From Planctomycetota bacterium (GTDB lineage Bacteria > Planctomycetota > SZUA-567 > JAKLDR01): 43,547 nt of DNA. Positions within the stretch are counted from its first letter, which is position 1. Every line of letters starts with the position of its first letter. This document shows positions 24,660 to 33,894 of this stretch, one piece after another. The notes under the pieces are model-generated. The model saw only the letters and a list, made by a program, of their open reading frames with translations. It was not told where the DNA came from and ran no database searches. The position numbers and the translations under genes are program-made. The stretch spans positions 1 through 43,547 of the forward strand of contig JAKLDR010000030.1 of assembly GCA_022703445.1 (NCBI GenBank). Reading direction: 5' to 3'.

Positions 24660-25757
24660 ATGCGCAGCCCAATAAAGAGCGTTAGACGAAGAGTTCCCTG
24701 TGTTGGCCGCACCGCCACGGCGCTGGTGGCCACCCTCAAAGCCAGGATCTCCGAGGGTCAGATTCTCTCCGGCCAGTTCCTGCCGACGGAGCGAGAACTC
24801 TCAGCAGAGCACGGCCTGGCCCGCATGACCGTGCGCCGCGCGCTGCGGGCGCTGGAGCGCGACGGACTGGTGGCCATCGAGCCGCGCCACGGCTGCCGGG
24901 TGCTCTCCGCGGCCAACGACCCGCGCCGGGGCTGCCCGGTGGCCCACGTCTTCTCCACCGGGCCGGACGAAGCGGTCCTCGACGAGATGCACCAGCACAT
25001 CCACGCGGCACTGCGCAGCGTCGTCGCCGCCCGCGGATGGTCGCTGCTCGAAGTGCACATGTCCGGCCGGCCCGGCGCCGAAGTCCTGGAGCAGCTCCGC
25101 ACCGCCCGGGCCTGGGGGATGATCCTCGACGCCGCCGATCCCAAGCTGCTCGCGCTCATCCGCGCCAGCGGCATGCCGGCCGTCATGGTCGACGCATGGG
25201 ACGAGGACTCGCCCCTCGACGCCGTGCTCCAAAGCAGTTACCAGGGCGGCTTCCTCGCCGCCCAGCACCTTCTGGAGCGCGGCCACCGGGACATCGCATG
25301 GTTCGGCCCGGTGGCTGAGAGCTCCTTCAGCCGGGAGAGGTTCGGCGGCGCCGCGGCGGCGCTGGCTGCGGCCGGACTGGATCTGCCGCTGAGCCGGCGC
25401 GTCGATACGGCCGGGCGGGACATCGAGGCGGCGGCTATCGAACTGCTCTCGGGGGTGGACCGCCCCAGGGCGGTCCTGGCCCTGTGGAGCAGCCCGGCGG
25501 TGGCGATCGCTACCGCCGCCAGCAAGCTGGGCCTGGTTCCGGGCCGCGACCTGGACCTGGTCGGCTGGGCCATCGGGGAGCAGTATGACGCATACGCGGC
25601 CAAGTTCGCCGGCCGGCCCGTCCCGCCGACCGTGGTGTGGAGCTCGGCTGACATGGCCCGCATGGCCGTGGCCCGCCTCGCCGACCGCCAGGCCAACCCG
25701 CAGCTGCCGCCCATGCGCATCAACGTTGCCGCGAAACTCAGAATTGAGGGGGAGTGA
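24660..25757 (+). CDS. AraR-type regulator 2: GntR helix-turn-helix fused to LacI-like sensor
   Basis: 365 residues, same architecture as the protein at 5829 and clearly paralogous. The DNA-binding part is LPTERELSAEHGLARM, TVRRALRALERDGLVA, IEPRHGCRV. The sensor includes MPAVMVDAWDEDSPLDAVLQ, YQGGFLAAQHLLERGHRDIAW, RAVLALWSSPAVA and DLDLVGWAIGEQYDAY. Both proteins keep the closing pattern PPTVVWS-ADMA, then LPPMRIN. The start ATG 24660 lies behind AGGAG. Its stop is only 2 bp before the ATG of paralogue 4, so the regulator is co-transcribed with the second propeller block. The ligand is unknown, by family probably a sugar. The DNA-recognition helices of the two regulators are nearly the same, so cross-talk is possible. 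Confidence 0.9.
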   Translation: MRSPIKSVRRRVPCVGRTATALVATLKARISEGQILSGQFLPTERELSAEHGLARMTVRRALRALERDGLVAIEPRHGCRVLSAANDPRRGCPVAHVFSTGPDEAVLDEMHQHIHAALRSVVAARGWSLLEVHMSGRPGAEVLEQLRTARAWGMILDAADPKLLALIRASGMPAVMVDAWDEDSPLDAVLQSSYQGGFLAAQHLLERGHRDIAWFGPVAESSFSRERFGGAAAALAAAGLDLPLSRRVDTAGRDIEAAAIELLSGVDRPRAVLALWSSPAVAIATAASKLGLVPGRDLDLVGWAIGEQYDAYAAKFAGRPVPPTVVWSSADMARMAVARLADRQANPQLPPMRINVAAKLRIEGE

Positions 25758-25759
25758 AG

Positions 25760-28420
25760 ATGAGAAGCGCACTGATCCTGGCCGCCCTGGTTCTGGCCCC
25801 GGCAAGCCTGGCCTCGGCCGGCGAGGTCGCGTTCAGCGCCAAGCCGACCGCGACGAAGGCCGGCGATGGCCTCAAGATCACCTTCACTCTGTCCGCACCC
25901 ACCGACGTGGAGGTCGCGGTACTCGGCGCCGACGGCAAGGTGGTCCGCCACCTGGCCGCCGGCGTCCTCGGCGGCAAGAATCCTCCGCCGGAGCCCCTCA
26001 AGGCCGGCCTCTCCCAGGAGATCGCCTGGGACGGCCGGGACGACTTCGGCAAGCCCGCCGCCGGGGCGGCCAAGGTCCGGGTCCGCGCCGGTACCGGCGC
26101 CAAGCTCGGCCGCTTCATCGCCCAGGACCCCTACGTCTTCGGCGGCGTCGACGCCATCACCACCGGCGAGGACGGCAACCTCTACATCTCCGGCTTCTCC
26201 GGGCCGGCCAACATGTGCCAGAAGACGCTGCGGGTCTTCAGCCCGGAGGGCAAGTTCATCAAGACGCTGCTGCCCTTCCCGGCGGACCTCGCGCCCGGGG
26301 CCATGAAGGAGGTGGCCCGCTGGGACGAAGCCGCCAAGAGCTGGCGGCCCCGCAACCTGGACATTCTCAATCCGAACTTCTACGGCAATCTCGGCCAGCT
26401 GGTGAGCGTCTCCAAGGAATCCGGCATTGTCATGGTCAGCAAGGACGGCGGCGTCTGCCGGCTGGACCTCGGGGGCAGCGTCCCCGGCGCCTCGCTGGCC
26501 ACCGGCCAGAAGACCTGGCCGGTCTTCGACGCCAAGAACGGCGACAACAACCACTACGGCCACCCCTACTACCATCAGGGCGGGCCGACCATCTACACCG
26601 CCTCGCCCGACGGGAAGCACCTCTACCTGAGCGGGCCGTGCCAGAACATGAAGGAGAAGCCCAAGCAGCTCAGCGACAAGTTCCCGTCCTTCGGCGGGGT
26701 CTTCCGGATGAAGCTCGACGGCAAGGACGAGATGCAGCTCTTCGCCACCATCCCCGCCACCGCGGACGGCCCGTGGTCCAAGGACGGGGCCAGGAACTAC
26801 GGCGCCTCCGGCCCGGTCCACGGCGTCTGCGCCGACCTCAAGGGCAACGTCTACATCACCGACCGCGAGAAGGGCCGCGTGGCGGTCTTCGACGATGCCG
26901 GCAAGGAGATCGGCGAGGTCTCCGTGAAGAACCCCGACAGCGTCGCGGTGCACCCCAAGACCGGGGCCATCTACGTGATCCGCCGCGTCTGCAACGGCTG
27001 GAACACCCACAGCATGATCCTCGAGAAGTTCAAGAACTTCGAGAAGGGCGCGGCGCCGGTGGCCAGCTTCGCGAAGTTCCACCGCAACAACTGGCCCCAG
27101 ATGGTCGTGACCACCAACGGCGACAAGACCGTGCTCTGGTTCGCCGGCGCCGCCACCGACGACGCCAAGCTCGCCCAGCACGAGGGCTCCCCGAAGCTTC
27201 TGGCCCTGGAGGACCGGGGCGCGGAGTTCGCGGTCATGCCCGTCCAGTACGGCCCGCGGGCCGAGGCTCAGGCGGACTTCGCGCGCATCGCCACCGACCC
27301 CCTGCGCGAGGAAGTCTACGTCAGCAACGGCGAGAACCTGATCTACCGCTATAACGGCGACACCGGCGAGGGCGGGCTGCTCAAGAAGGACGGCAAGGCC
27401 TTCAACGCGCCGGACCTGACCGTGGGCTACGACGGGCTGCTCTACGTCCGCAGCGGCGCCGGCTACTCCGGGCCGCTCGAGCGCCTGACCCGGGACCTGG
27501 CCCCGGTGCCCTTCAGCGCCATCAACTCCAACAAGCTCTACGACATCTACGGGCGCTACGGCATCGGCTTCTGCGAGAAGGGCGTGGGCGTGGGCCCGGA
27601 CGGCAAGGTCTACGACTGCTGGATGTACGACTTCGCCAAGTACTTCGTGAGCGGCTGGGCCCCCGACGGCATGCCCCTCAAGGGCAAGTACATGGCCGAC
27701 AAGATGAAGTCCAGCAAGCCGGTCTGGATCGACATCAAGCTGCCCGACGAGCGCAAGATCGCCACGGCCATCATCGGACCGGTGCCCTCCGACGACGGCG
27801 GCATCCGGGTGGACTTGAAGGGCAACATCTACGTGGGCATGCGCCTGCTGCCCAAGGGCTACGTCGCCCCGGCGGGCTTCGAGAAGGCCCCCGACTACCT
27901 GGGCTTCACCGGCTCGGTGGTCAAGTTCCGGCCGGACGGCGGCGCGGTCCTGGGCATCACCGACTCCAAGAGCGAGGACGCCTCCGCGCCCAAGCTCGAA
28001 ACAACCAAGCCGGGCGTGACCATCGAGGGCGGCCTGGCCATGTACCCGGGCGTGGCGCCTTTCAGCGGCGGCGGCTACGGCGGAAACACCTCGTGCTGCG
28101 TCTGCCGGGTCTCGCGCTTCGACCTGGACAGCTACGGCCGGCTGGCCCTGCCCAACGTGGTCAGCACATCTGTCAACATCGTGGACAACGCCGGCAACCT
28201 GATCTGCGAGATCGGCCGGTACGGCAACTTCGACTCGCAGTACGTGCAGCCGGACGCCAAGGACGGCAAGCCCATCATCGCCGTGCCCGACATCCCTATG
28301 TGCTGGCCGACCGGCGCCGGTTTCACCGAGAAGGCCGTCTACGTCTGCGACACCTACAACCGCCGGGTGGTCCGCGCCGACTTCACCTGGAAGGCGGAGG
28401 AGAGCTGTGAGATCAAGTGA
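25760..28420 (+). CDS. Secreted FlgD-Ig/NHL beta-propeller protein, paralogue 4
   Basis: 886 residues; signal peptide 1-20, mature start GEVAFSAKPTATKAGDG, Ig domain to about 115 (VEVAVLGADGKVVRHLAAG, IAWDGRDDFGKPAAGAAK). Propeller strands include GVCADLKGNVYITDREKG, AVHPKTGAIYVIRR and VGYDGLLYVRSGAGYSGPLE. The cysteine cluster CCVC is at 779-782 followed by RVSRFDLDSYGRL; near the end is AVYVCDTYNRRVVRADF, and the tail is EESCEIK with Cys883. I chose ATG 25760 behind GAGGGGGAG; an in-frame GTG 6 bp upstream overlaps the regulator's stop. The C-terminal half is nearly the same as in paralogue 6, implying recent duplication. Function unknown. Confidence 0.88.
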   Translation: MRSALILAALVLAPASLASAGEVAFSAKPTATKAGDGLKITFTLSAPTDVEVAVLGADGKVVRHLAAGVLGGKNPPPEPLKAGLSQEIAWDGRDDFGKPAAGAAKVRVRAGTGAKLGRFIAQDPYVFGGVDAITTGEDGNLYISGFSGPANMCQKTLRVFSPEGKFIKTLLPFPADLAPGAMKEVARWDEAAKSWRPRNLDILNPNFYGNLGQLVSVSKESGIVMVSKDGGVCRLDLGGSVPGASLATGQKTWPVFDAKNGDNNHYGHPYYHQGGPTIYTASPDGKHLYLSGPCQNMKEKPKQLSDKFPSFGGVFRMKLDGKDEMQLFATIPATADGPWSKDGARNYGASGPVHGVCADLKGNVYITDREKGRVAVFDDAGKEIGEVSVKNPDSVAVHPKTGAIYVIRRVCNGWNTHSMILEKFKNFEKGAAPVASFAKFHRNNWPQMVVTTNGDKTVLWFAGAATDDAKLAQHEGSPKLLALEDRGAEFAVMPVQYGPRAEAQADFARIATDPLREEVYVSNGENLIYRYNGDTGEGGLLKKDGKAFNAPDLTVGYDGLLYVRSGAGYSGPLERLTRDLAPVPFSAINSNKLYDIYGRYGIGFCEKGVGVGPDGKVYDCWMYDFAKYFVSGWAPDGMPLKGKYMADKMKSSKPVWIDIKLPDERKIATAIIGPVPSDDGGIRVDLKGNIYVGMRLLPKGYVAPAGFEKAPDYLGFTGSVVKFRPDGGAVLGITDSKSEDASAPKLETTKPGVTIEGGLAMYPGVAPFSGGGYGGNTSCCVCRVSRFDLDSYGRLALPNVVSTSVNIVDNAGNLICEIGRYGNFDSQYVQPDAKDGKPIIAVPDIPMCWPTGAGFTEKAVYVCDTYNRRVVRADFTWKAEESCEIK
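27240..28420 (+). repeat. Duplicated segment, copy A (3' half of paralogue 4)
   Basis: From about here to the end of the gene the DNA is closely similar to 32660-33841, with long runs identical in protein (for example KVYDCWMYDFAKYFVSGWAP and AMYPGVAPFSGGGYGGN). Boundaries are approximate, judged by eye. Confidence 0.75.
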
Positions 28421-28426
28421 GGAACG

Positions 28427-28512
28427 GAGTGTGTGTGCGTGTGTGGGTTTGTGGGAGTGTGGGTGAGAGTCCCGTTACCCACAGACTCACACGCTCACAT
28501 GCCCACACACCC
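28427..28512 (+). repeat. GT/CA-rich long imperfect hairpin, copy 2
   Basis: A GT-rich 5' arm (28429-28470) faces a CA-rich 3' arm (28477-28512). GTGTGTGGG (28439-28447) pairs perfectly with CCCACACAC (28502-28510), and inner blocks TGTG and GTGTG also pair, leaving a loop around TCCCGTT. It starts just after the stop of paralogue 4 and ends about 12 bp before the ribosome-binding site of paralogue 5. It is related in sequence to 10715-10793. Confidence 0.75.
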
Positions 28513-28536
28513 CCGTCGCCGGAAAGGAGACACACC

Positions 28537-31119
28537 ATGCGCACGGTCCTGACAAGCATCTTCGCACTGGCCTTGACCACCACCGCCCTCGCCGGGGAGG
28601 TTCAGTTCTCGGCCAAACCGACAGCCACCAAGGCCGGCGATGGGCTGAAGATTGCCTTCACCGTCTCGGCCCCGACCGACGTGGAGGTCGCGGTGCTCGG
28701 CGCCGACGGCAAGGTGATCCGCAGCCTGGCCGCCGGCGTCCTCGGCGCCAAGAACCCACCGCCCGAGCCGCTCAAGGCGGGACTGACCCAGGAGATCGTC
28801 TGGGACGGCAAGGACGACTTCGGCAAGCCCGCGGCCGGGGCGGCCAAGGTCCGGGTCCGCGCCGGGACCGGCGTCAAGTTCGGCCGGATGATCGGCGAAG
28901 ACCCCTACACCTTCGGCTTCATCGACTCGATCGCGGCCGACGAGGACGGAAGCCTCTACATCACGGTCACGGGCAGCGACTGCAACCAGTCGGCCCAGTT
29001 CCTGCGGGTCTTCGGCGGCGACGGCCGGTACCTGCGCACGCTGATCCCGTTCCCTGCCGACGCGAAGCCCGAAGCGGTCGCCAACCTCGCCTCCTGGGAC
29101 GCGGCCAAGAAGGCCTTCACGCCGCGGAGCTACTCCTCCGGCAACCCCTCGCTCTACCCGGTGGCCGGCCTGCGGCTGATCAGCGCCTCGAAGAAGGCCG
29201 GCATCGTGATGATCGCCGGGACCTCCGTCTGGCGCCTGGACGCCGACGGCGGCAACCTCAAGGGACCGGCGGCGATGTGGTCGCCCAAGGCCAGCGTGAA
29301 GACCGGGCACAATGACCCGCAGCTGTCCGTCTCGCCCGACGGCAAGTACATCTACTACTCCAATGTAGCCGGCAGCCAGTACGACACCAAGAAGGCCTCG
29401 GAGATCGACCCCAAGTGGCCCAACGGCCGCGTCTACCGGCAGGACACCTCCAAGCCCGGCAGCGACCCCGAGAAGTTCTACGATCTCGAACTGCCCGAGA
29501 ACTTCTGGATGCCCAACGCCTGGAACCGGCGCACGGCGGCCTACTCCACAGCCACGGACGACAAGGGCCACCTGCACATCGGCGACCTGGTCAACCAGGA
29601 GATCGTCGAGGTCGACGGCGACGGCAAGAAGGTGGGCGCCACCAAGGTGGCCTGGCCCGAGCGGGTCCACGTCGACAGCAAGTCCGGCGCGTACTATGTG
29701 CTGAGCCGGACCACGCCGCTGCCCAATGAGAAGTCGGACCTCAAACTGATCAAGATCACCGGCCGCGGGGCCGAGGCCAAGGTGGCCGGCGAACTGGCCC
29801 TCAAGACCACCGTCAACCGCTCCGGCGTGGGCAGCTGTCTCGGGCGGATGGGCGACGCGCCGGTCCTCTGGATCGGCTCGGCCAGCGGGCTGACCTGCGT
29901 GAAGGACAACGGCGGGAAGCTGGAGTTCGCCGAGACCGGCTTCAAGCCGGTCCCCGAGGGCCAGCTCGACTGGGGCCGCATCGTGGTCGACGCCGAGCGC
30001 GAGGAGATCTACACTAACAACGGGGTCTCCAAAACCTACCGCTACGACGGGAACACGGGCAAGGGCGGACTGCTCAAGAAGAACGGCCAGCCCTTCTGGT
30101 GCGTGGACATGGCCGTGGGCTACGACGGCTCGCTCTACATGCGCACCGGCGACGGCTTCACCGGACCGCTCGAGCGCTACACCCGGGACCTCGCCCCCCT
30201 GCCCTTCGCCACCGGCAGCCACCAGCTCTGGGACATCTACAGCCGCTACGGCATCGGCTTCTGCGACAAGGGCGTGGGCGCCGGGCCGAAGGGCGAGAGC
30301 TACATCAGCTACATGTACGACTGGAACAAGTACTTCGTCGCCGGCTTCGGCGGCGACGGCAAGGCCATCAAGGGCAAGTTCCTGGACGGCAAGTTCAAGA
30401 AGCCCGACCCCAAGTCCTGGGTGGGCAAGCTGCCCGAGGAACGGCAGGTGACGAACGCGGTGGTCGGGCCGATCCCGGCCTCGAGCGGCGGCATCGGCGT
30501 GGACCTGGCCGGCAACATCTACGTGGGCATGCTGCTCGTGCCCAAGGGCTTCATCCCTCCGGCCGGTTTCGAGAAGGACCCGGCCTACGCCAACTGGACG
30601 GGCAGCGTCGTCAAGTTCCCGCCCTCCGGCGGCACGGTGCTCGGCGCGGTCCAGGGCGACGACCAGGCCGCGGCCGAGGGCCCGAAGATCGCCTGCGAGA
30701 AGGGCATGACCGTGGTCGGCGGGACGGCCATCTATCCGGGCCTGGCGCCCTTCAGCGGCGGCGGCTACGGCGGGAACTCCTCCTGCTGCGTCTGCCGCGT
30801 GCCGCGCTTCCACGTGGACCGCTTCGGGCGGATCGTCTTCACCAACGTCGCCACGTACACAGCGACGCTGGTCGACAACGCCGGCAACAAGATTCTGGAC
30901 TTCGGCGCCTACGGCAACTTCGACTCGCAGTACGTCAACCCCAACACCGAGGCGGGCAAGGCCGGCAAGCCCGCCGTCGCCGGCCCGGAGTTCCCGCTGG
31001 CCTGGCCGGCCGGCGCGGGCATGAGCGACAAATACATCTACGTAATCGACACCTACAACAAACGCGTGCTCCGCGCGGACAAGACCTTTGGGGCCGAGGA
31101 ACACTGCGAGGTGAAGTGA
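28537..31119 (+). CDS. Secreted FlgD-Ig/NHL beta-propeller protein, paralogue 5
   Basis: 860 residues; signal peptide 1-19, mature start GEVQFSAKPTATKAGDG, Ig domain with VEVAVLGADGKVIRSLAAG and IVWDGKDDFGKPAAGAAK. Later strands include ATDDKGHLHIGDLVNQEIVEV, VGYDGSLYMRTGDGFTGPLE and VDLAGNIYVGMLLVPKGF. The cluster CCVC is at 750-753 followed by RVPRFHVDRFGRI, in which His replaces the usual Asp. Near the end, YVIDTYNKRVLRAD lacks the extra Cys of paralogues 1, 4 and 6, but the tail EEHCEVK keeps Cys857. The start ATG 28537 lies behind GGAAAGGAGA. It is flanked by repeat elements on both sides. Confidence 0.88.
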   Translation: MRTVLTSIFALALTTTALAGEVQFSAKPTATKAGDGLKIAFTVSAPTDVEVAVLGADGKVIRSLAAGVLGAKNPPPEPLKAGLTQEIVWDGKDDFGKPAAGAAKVRVRAGTGVKFGRMIGEDPYTFGFIDSIAADEDGSLYITVTGSDCNQSAQFLRVFGGDGRYLRTLIPFPADAKPEAVANLASWDAAKKAFTPRSYSSGNPSLYPVAGLRLISASKKAGIVMIAGTSVWRLDADGGNLKGPAAMWSPKASVKTGHNDPQLSVSPDGKYIYYSNVAGSQYDTKKASEIDPKWPNGRVYRQDTSKPGSDPEKFYDLELPENFWMPNAWNRRTAAYSTATDDKGHLHIGDLVNQEIVEVDGDGKKVGATKVAWPERVHVDSKSGAYYVLSRTTPLPNEKSDLKLIKITGRGAEAKVAGELALKTTVNRSGVGSCLGRMGDAPVLWIGSASGLTCVKDNGGKLEFAETGFKPVPEGQLDWGRIVVDAEREEIYTNNGVSKTYRYDGNTGKGGLLKKNGQPFWCVDMAVGYDGSLYMRTGDGFTGPLERYTRDLAPLPFATGSHQLWDIYSRYGIGFCDKGVGAGPKGESYISYMYDWNKYFVAGFGGDGKAIKGKFLDGKFKKPDPKSWVGKLPEERQVTNAVVGPIPASSGGIGVDLAGNIYVGMLLVPKGFIPPAGFEKDPAYANWTGSVVKFPPSGGTVLGAVQGDDQAAAEGPKIACEKGMTVVGGTAIYPGLAPFSGGGYGGNSSCCVCRVPRFHVDRFGRIVFTNVATYTATLVDNAGNKILDFGAYGNFDSQYVNPNTEAGKAGKPAVAGPEFPLAWPAGAGMSDKYIYVIDTYNKRVLRADKTFGAEEHCEVK

Positions 31120-31131
31120 GAAAGCCGGCCG

Positions 31132-31176
31132 GTCTGACCGGTCCGACCCGTCTGACCGGTCGGACTTGTCCGACAA
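31132..31176 (+). repeat. Array of five 9-bp units GTCNGACNN, copy 2
   Basis: Units are GTCTGACCG, GTCCGACCC, GTCTGACCG, GTCGGACTT, GTCCGACAA, contiguous and in the same 9-bp phase as 16026-16070. Internal pairings include GTCCGAC (31141-31147) with GTCGGAC (31159-31165). GGTCT (31131-31135) can close with AGACC (31176-31180). It lies between paralogues 5 and 6, 13 bp after the stop and 8 bp before the AGGAG-type ribosome-binding site. Confidence 0.85.
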
Positions 31177-31198
31177 GACCTTGCGAGGAGACACCGCC

Positions 31199-33841
31199 AT
31201 GAAGACAGGACTGACCATCTGCATCCTGATGCTCTGCCCGCCGCTGATGGCCGGCGAAGTCGCCTTCTCAGCCAAACCGGCCGCTGCCAAGGCCGGCGAC
31301 GGCACCAAGATCACTTTCACCCTGTCGGCGCCAGCCGACGTGGAGGTAGCGGTGCTCGGGGCCGACGGCAAGGTGGTCCGGCACCTGGCCGCCGGCGTCC
31401 TCGGCGCGAAGAACCCGCCGCCCGAACCGCTCAAGGCCGGCCTGGCCCAGGAGATCGTCTGGGACGGCAAGGACGACTTCGGCAAACCGGCGGCCGGCGC
31501 GACGAAGGTCCGCGTTCGCACCGGGATGGGCGCCAAGCTCGGTCGGTTCATCGCCCAGGACCCCTACGTCTTCGGCGGCGTTGACGCCATCTGCGCCGGC
31601 GACGACGGCAACCTCTACGTCTCCGGGTTCTGGGGCACGGCCAACATGTGCCAGAAGACCGTGCGGGTCTTCAGCCCCGAGGGCAGGTTCCTCAAGACGG
31701 TTCTGCCCTTCCCGGCGGACCTGCCGGCCGGCGCCATGAAGGACATCGCCCGCTGGGACGACGCCGCCAAGACCTGGCGCCCGCGGAACCTGAACATCCT
31801 CAACCCGGAGTTCTACAACAACAACAACGGGTACGCCGACTACGGGATGGTCTCGGTCTCCAAGGAGACCGGTATCACCATGGTCAGCAAGGGCATGGTG
31901 TACCGCATCGGCCTTGACGGCTCGATCCCGGGGAACTCCTTCGCCACCGGCCAGAATTCCTGGCCGGTCTTCGACGCCAAGAACCAGGAGAACAACCACT
32001 ACGGCCACCCATTCCATTACCACGCCGGCCCGGCCATCTTCACGGCCTCGCCGGACGGCAAGTACCTCTTCCTGAGCGGGCCGTACCCCAACAAGGACAA
32101 CTGGAAGCGCATCAATGACAAGTTCCCCTTTGCCGGCGTCTTCCGGATGAAGCTCGACGGCAAGGACGACATGAAGCTCTTCGCCCACATCCCGGCGACG
32201 CCCGACGGGCCGTGGAACAAGGAGGGCGGCAGGAACTACAACGCCACCGGCCCGGTCCACGGGCTGGCCGTCGACCTGAAGGGCAACGTCTACATCACTG
32301 ACCGCGAGAAGAACCGCGTGGTCGTCTTCAACGAGGCCGGCAAGGAGATCGGCGAGATCGCCGTCAAGAACCCGGACGTCGTGGCCGTCCACCCCAAGAC
32401 CGGCGAGATCTACGTGATCCGCCGGTTCTGCAACGGGTGGTGCACCCACAGCATGGCCATCGACAAGTTCAAGAACTTCGAGAAGGGCGCCGTCGCGGTG
32501 GCCAGCTTCGCCAAGTTCCACAACCGCAACGATCCCAAGCTGGTCGTAACCATGAGCGGAGACCGCACCGTGCTCTGGCTGGCCGGCGCCCCCCTGGCCG
32601 ACAACCCGGCCGGCGGCCTGGTGGCCCTGGAGGACAAGGGCGCCGAGTTCGCCGTAATGCCCGTCAAGTACGGACCGCGGGCCGAGGCCCAGGCGGACTT
32701 CGCGCGCATCGCCACCGACCCGCTGCGCGAGGAGGTCTACGTCAGCAACGGCGAGAACCTGATCTACCGCTACAACGGCGACACCGGCGAGGGCGGCCTC
32801 CTCAAGAAGGACGGCAAGGTCTTCAACGCGCCGGACCTGACCGTGGGCTACGACGGGCTGCTCTATGTCCGGAGCGGCGCCGGCTACTCCGGCCCACTGG
32901 AGCGCCTGACCCGGGACCTGGCGCCGGCTCCGTTCCCGGGCATCGGCAGCAACAAGCTCTACGACATCTACGGCCGCTTCGGCATCGGCTTCTGCGAGAA
33001 GGGCGTGGGCGTGGGGCCGGACGGCAAGGTCTACGACTGCTGGATGTACGACTTCGCCAAGTACTTCGTGAGCGGCTGGGCCCCCGACGGCATGCCGCTC
33101 AAGGGCAAGTACATGGCCGACAAGATGAAGGCCAGCGGCTGTGTCTGGAAGGACGTCAAGCTGCCCGATGAACGCAAGATCTCCTCGGCGATCATCGGTC
33201 CGGTGCCCTCCGACGACGGCGGCATCCGCGTGGACCTGAAGGGCAACATCTACATGGGCATCCGCCTGCTGCCCAAGGGCTACACCGCCCCCGCCGGCTT
33301 CGAGAAGGCCCCCGACTACCTGGGCTTCACCGGCTCGGTGGTCAAGTTCCGTCCGGACGGCGGCGCGGTCCTGGGCATCGCCGACTCCAAGAGCGAGGAC
33401 GCGAGCGCGCCCAAGCTCGAGACCACCCGGCAGGGCGTGACCATCGAGGGCGGCCTGGCCATGTACCCGGGCGTGGCGCCCTTCAGCGGTGGCGGCTACG
33501 GTGGCAACTCCTCCTGCTGCGTCTGCCGGGTCTCGCGCTTCGACCTGGACGGCTACGGTCGACTGGCGTTGCCCAACGTGGTCAGCACGTCTGTCAACAT
33601 AGTGGACAACGCCGGCAACCTGGTCTGCGAGATCGGCAAGTACGGCAACTTCGACTCGCAGTACGTCGCGCCGGACGCGAAGGATGCTAAGCCTGTCGTA
33701 GCCGCTCCCGACATCCCCATGTGCTGGCCGACCGGCGCCGGTTTCACCGAGAAGGCCGTCTACGTCTGCGACACCTACAACCGCCGGGTGGTCCGCGCCG
33801 ACTTCACCTGGAAGGCGGAGGAAGTCTGTGATATGAAGTGA
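31199..33841 (+). CDS. Secreted FlgD-Ig/NHL beta-propeller protein, paralogue 6
   Basis: 880 residues, closest to paralogue 4. Signal peptide 1-18, mature start GEVAFSAKPAAAKAGDG, Ig domain VEVAVLGADGKVVRHLAAG to GKPAAGATKVRVRTG. The propeller includes GLAVDLKGNVYITDREKNR and VAVHPKTGEIYVIRR. CCVC is at 773-776 followed by RVSRFDLDGYGRL; YVCDTYNRR is present near the end, and the tail has drifted to EEVCDMK but keeps Cys877. The start is ATG 31199 behind GAGGAGA. It follows paralogue 5 after 79 bp that hold a GTCNGAC array. Confidence 0.88.
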   Translation: MKTGLTICILMLCPPLMAGEVAFSAKPAAAKAGDGTKITFTLSAPADVEVAVLGADGKVVRHLAAGVLGAKNPPPEPLKAGLAQEIVWDGKDDFGKPAAGATKVRVRTGMGAKLGRFIAQDPYVFGGVDAICAGDDGNLYVSGFWGTANMCQKTVRVFSPEGRFLKTVLPFPADLPAGAMKDIARWDDAAKTWRPRNLNILNPEFYNNNNGYADYGMVSVSKETGITMVSKGMVYRIGLDGSIPGNSFATGQNSWPVFDAKNQENNHYGHPFHYHAGPAIFTASPDGKYLFLSGPYPNKDNWKRINDKFPFAGVFRMKLDGKDDMKLFAHIPATPDGPWNKEGGRNYNATGPVHGLAVDLKGNVYITDREKNRVVVFNEAGKEIGEIAVKNPDVVAVHPKTGEIYVIRRFCNGWCTHSMAIDKFKNFEKGAVAVASFAKFHNRNDPKLVVTMSGDRTVLWLAGAPLADNPAGGLVALEDKGAEFAVMPVKYGPRAEAQADFARIATDPLREEVYVSNGENLIYRYNGDTGEGGLLKKDGKVFNAPDLTVGYDGLLYVRSGAGYSGPLERLTRDLAPAPFPGIGSNKLYDIYGRFGIGFCEKGVGVGPDGKVYDCWMYDFAKYFVSGWAPDGMPLKGKYMADKMKASGCVWKDVKLPDERKISSAIIGPVPSDDGGIRVDLKGNIYMGIRLLPKGYTAPAGFEKAPDYLGFTGSVVKFRPDGGAVLGIADSKSEDASAPKLETTRQGVTIEGGLAMYPGVAPFSGGGYGGNSSCCVCRVSRFDLDGYGRLALPNVVSTSVNIVDNAGNLVCEIGKYGNFDSQYVAPDAKDAKPVVAAPDIPMCWPTGAGFTEKAVYVCDTYNRRVVRADFTWKAEEVCDMK
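32660..33841 (+). repeat. Duplicated segment, copy B (3' half of paralogue 6)
   Basis: Nucleotide sequence is closely similar to 27240-28420, with most differences at third codon positions. The similarity ends with the coding region: the intergenic elements after the two copies (28421 on, 33842 on) are unrelated. Boundaries approximate. Confidence 0.75.
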
Positions 33842-33854
33842 GCTACCGGGCGCA

Positions 33855-33894
33855 GGTGGAGGGTGGAGGGCTGAGGCTGCTTCCACCATCCACC
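33855..33894 (+). repeat. GGTGGA-type hairpin between paralogues 6 and 7
   Basis: GGTGGAGGGTGGA (33855-33867) pairs with TCCACCATCCACC (33882-33894) with one central mismatch (12 of 13 bp) around a 14-nt loop. It begins 13 bp after the stop of paralogue 6 and ends about 20 bp before the ribosome-binding site of paralogue 7. The sequence differs from the GT/CA and GTCNGAC elements but has the same layout, with a purine/G-rich arm first. Confidence 0.75.

Noticed and set aside
28495..31551. Very long minus-strand open frame (1018 codons) opposite paralogue 5, and similar antisense frames at 8224-10809, 11781-13802, 13651-15690, 31268-34114
   Set aside because: They mirror GC-rich plus-strand genes with strong third-position G/C bias. 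Translations are Ala/Gly/Val/Arg/His-rich with no domains, and they lack ribosome-binding sites. The plus strand carries clear homologous families with signal peptides.
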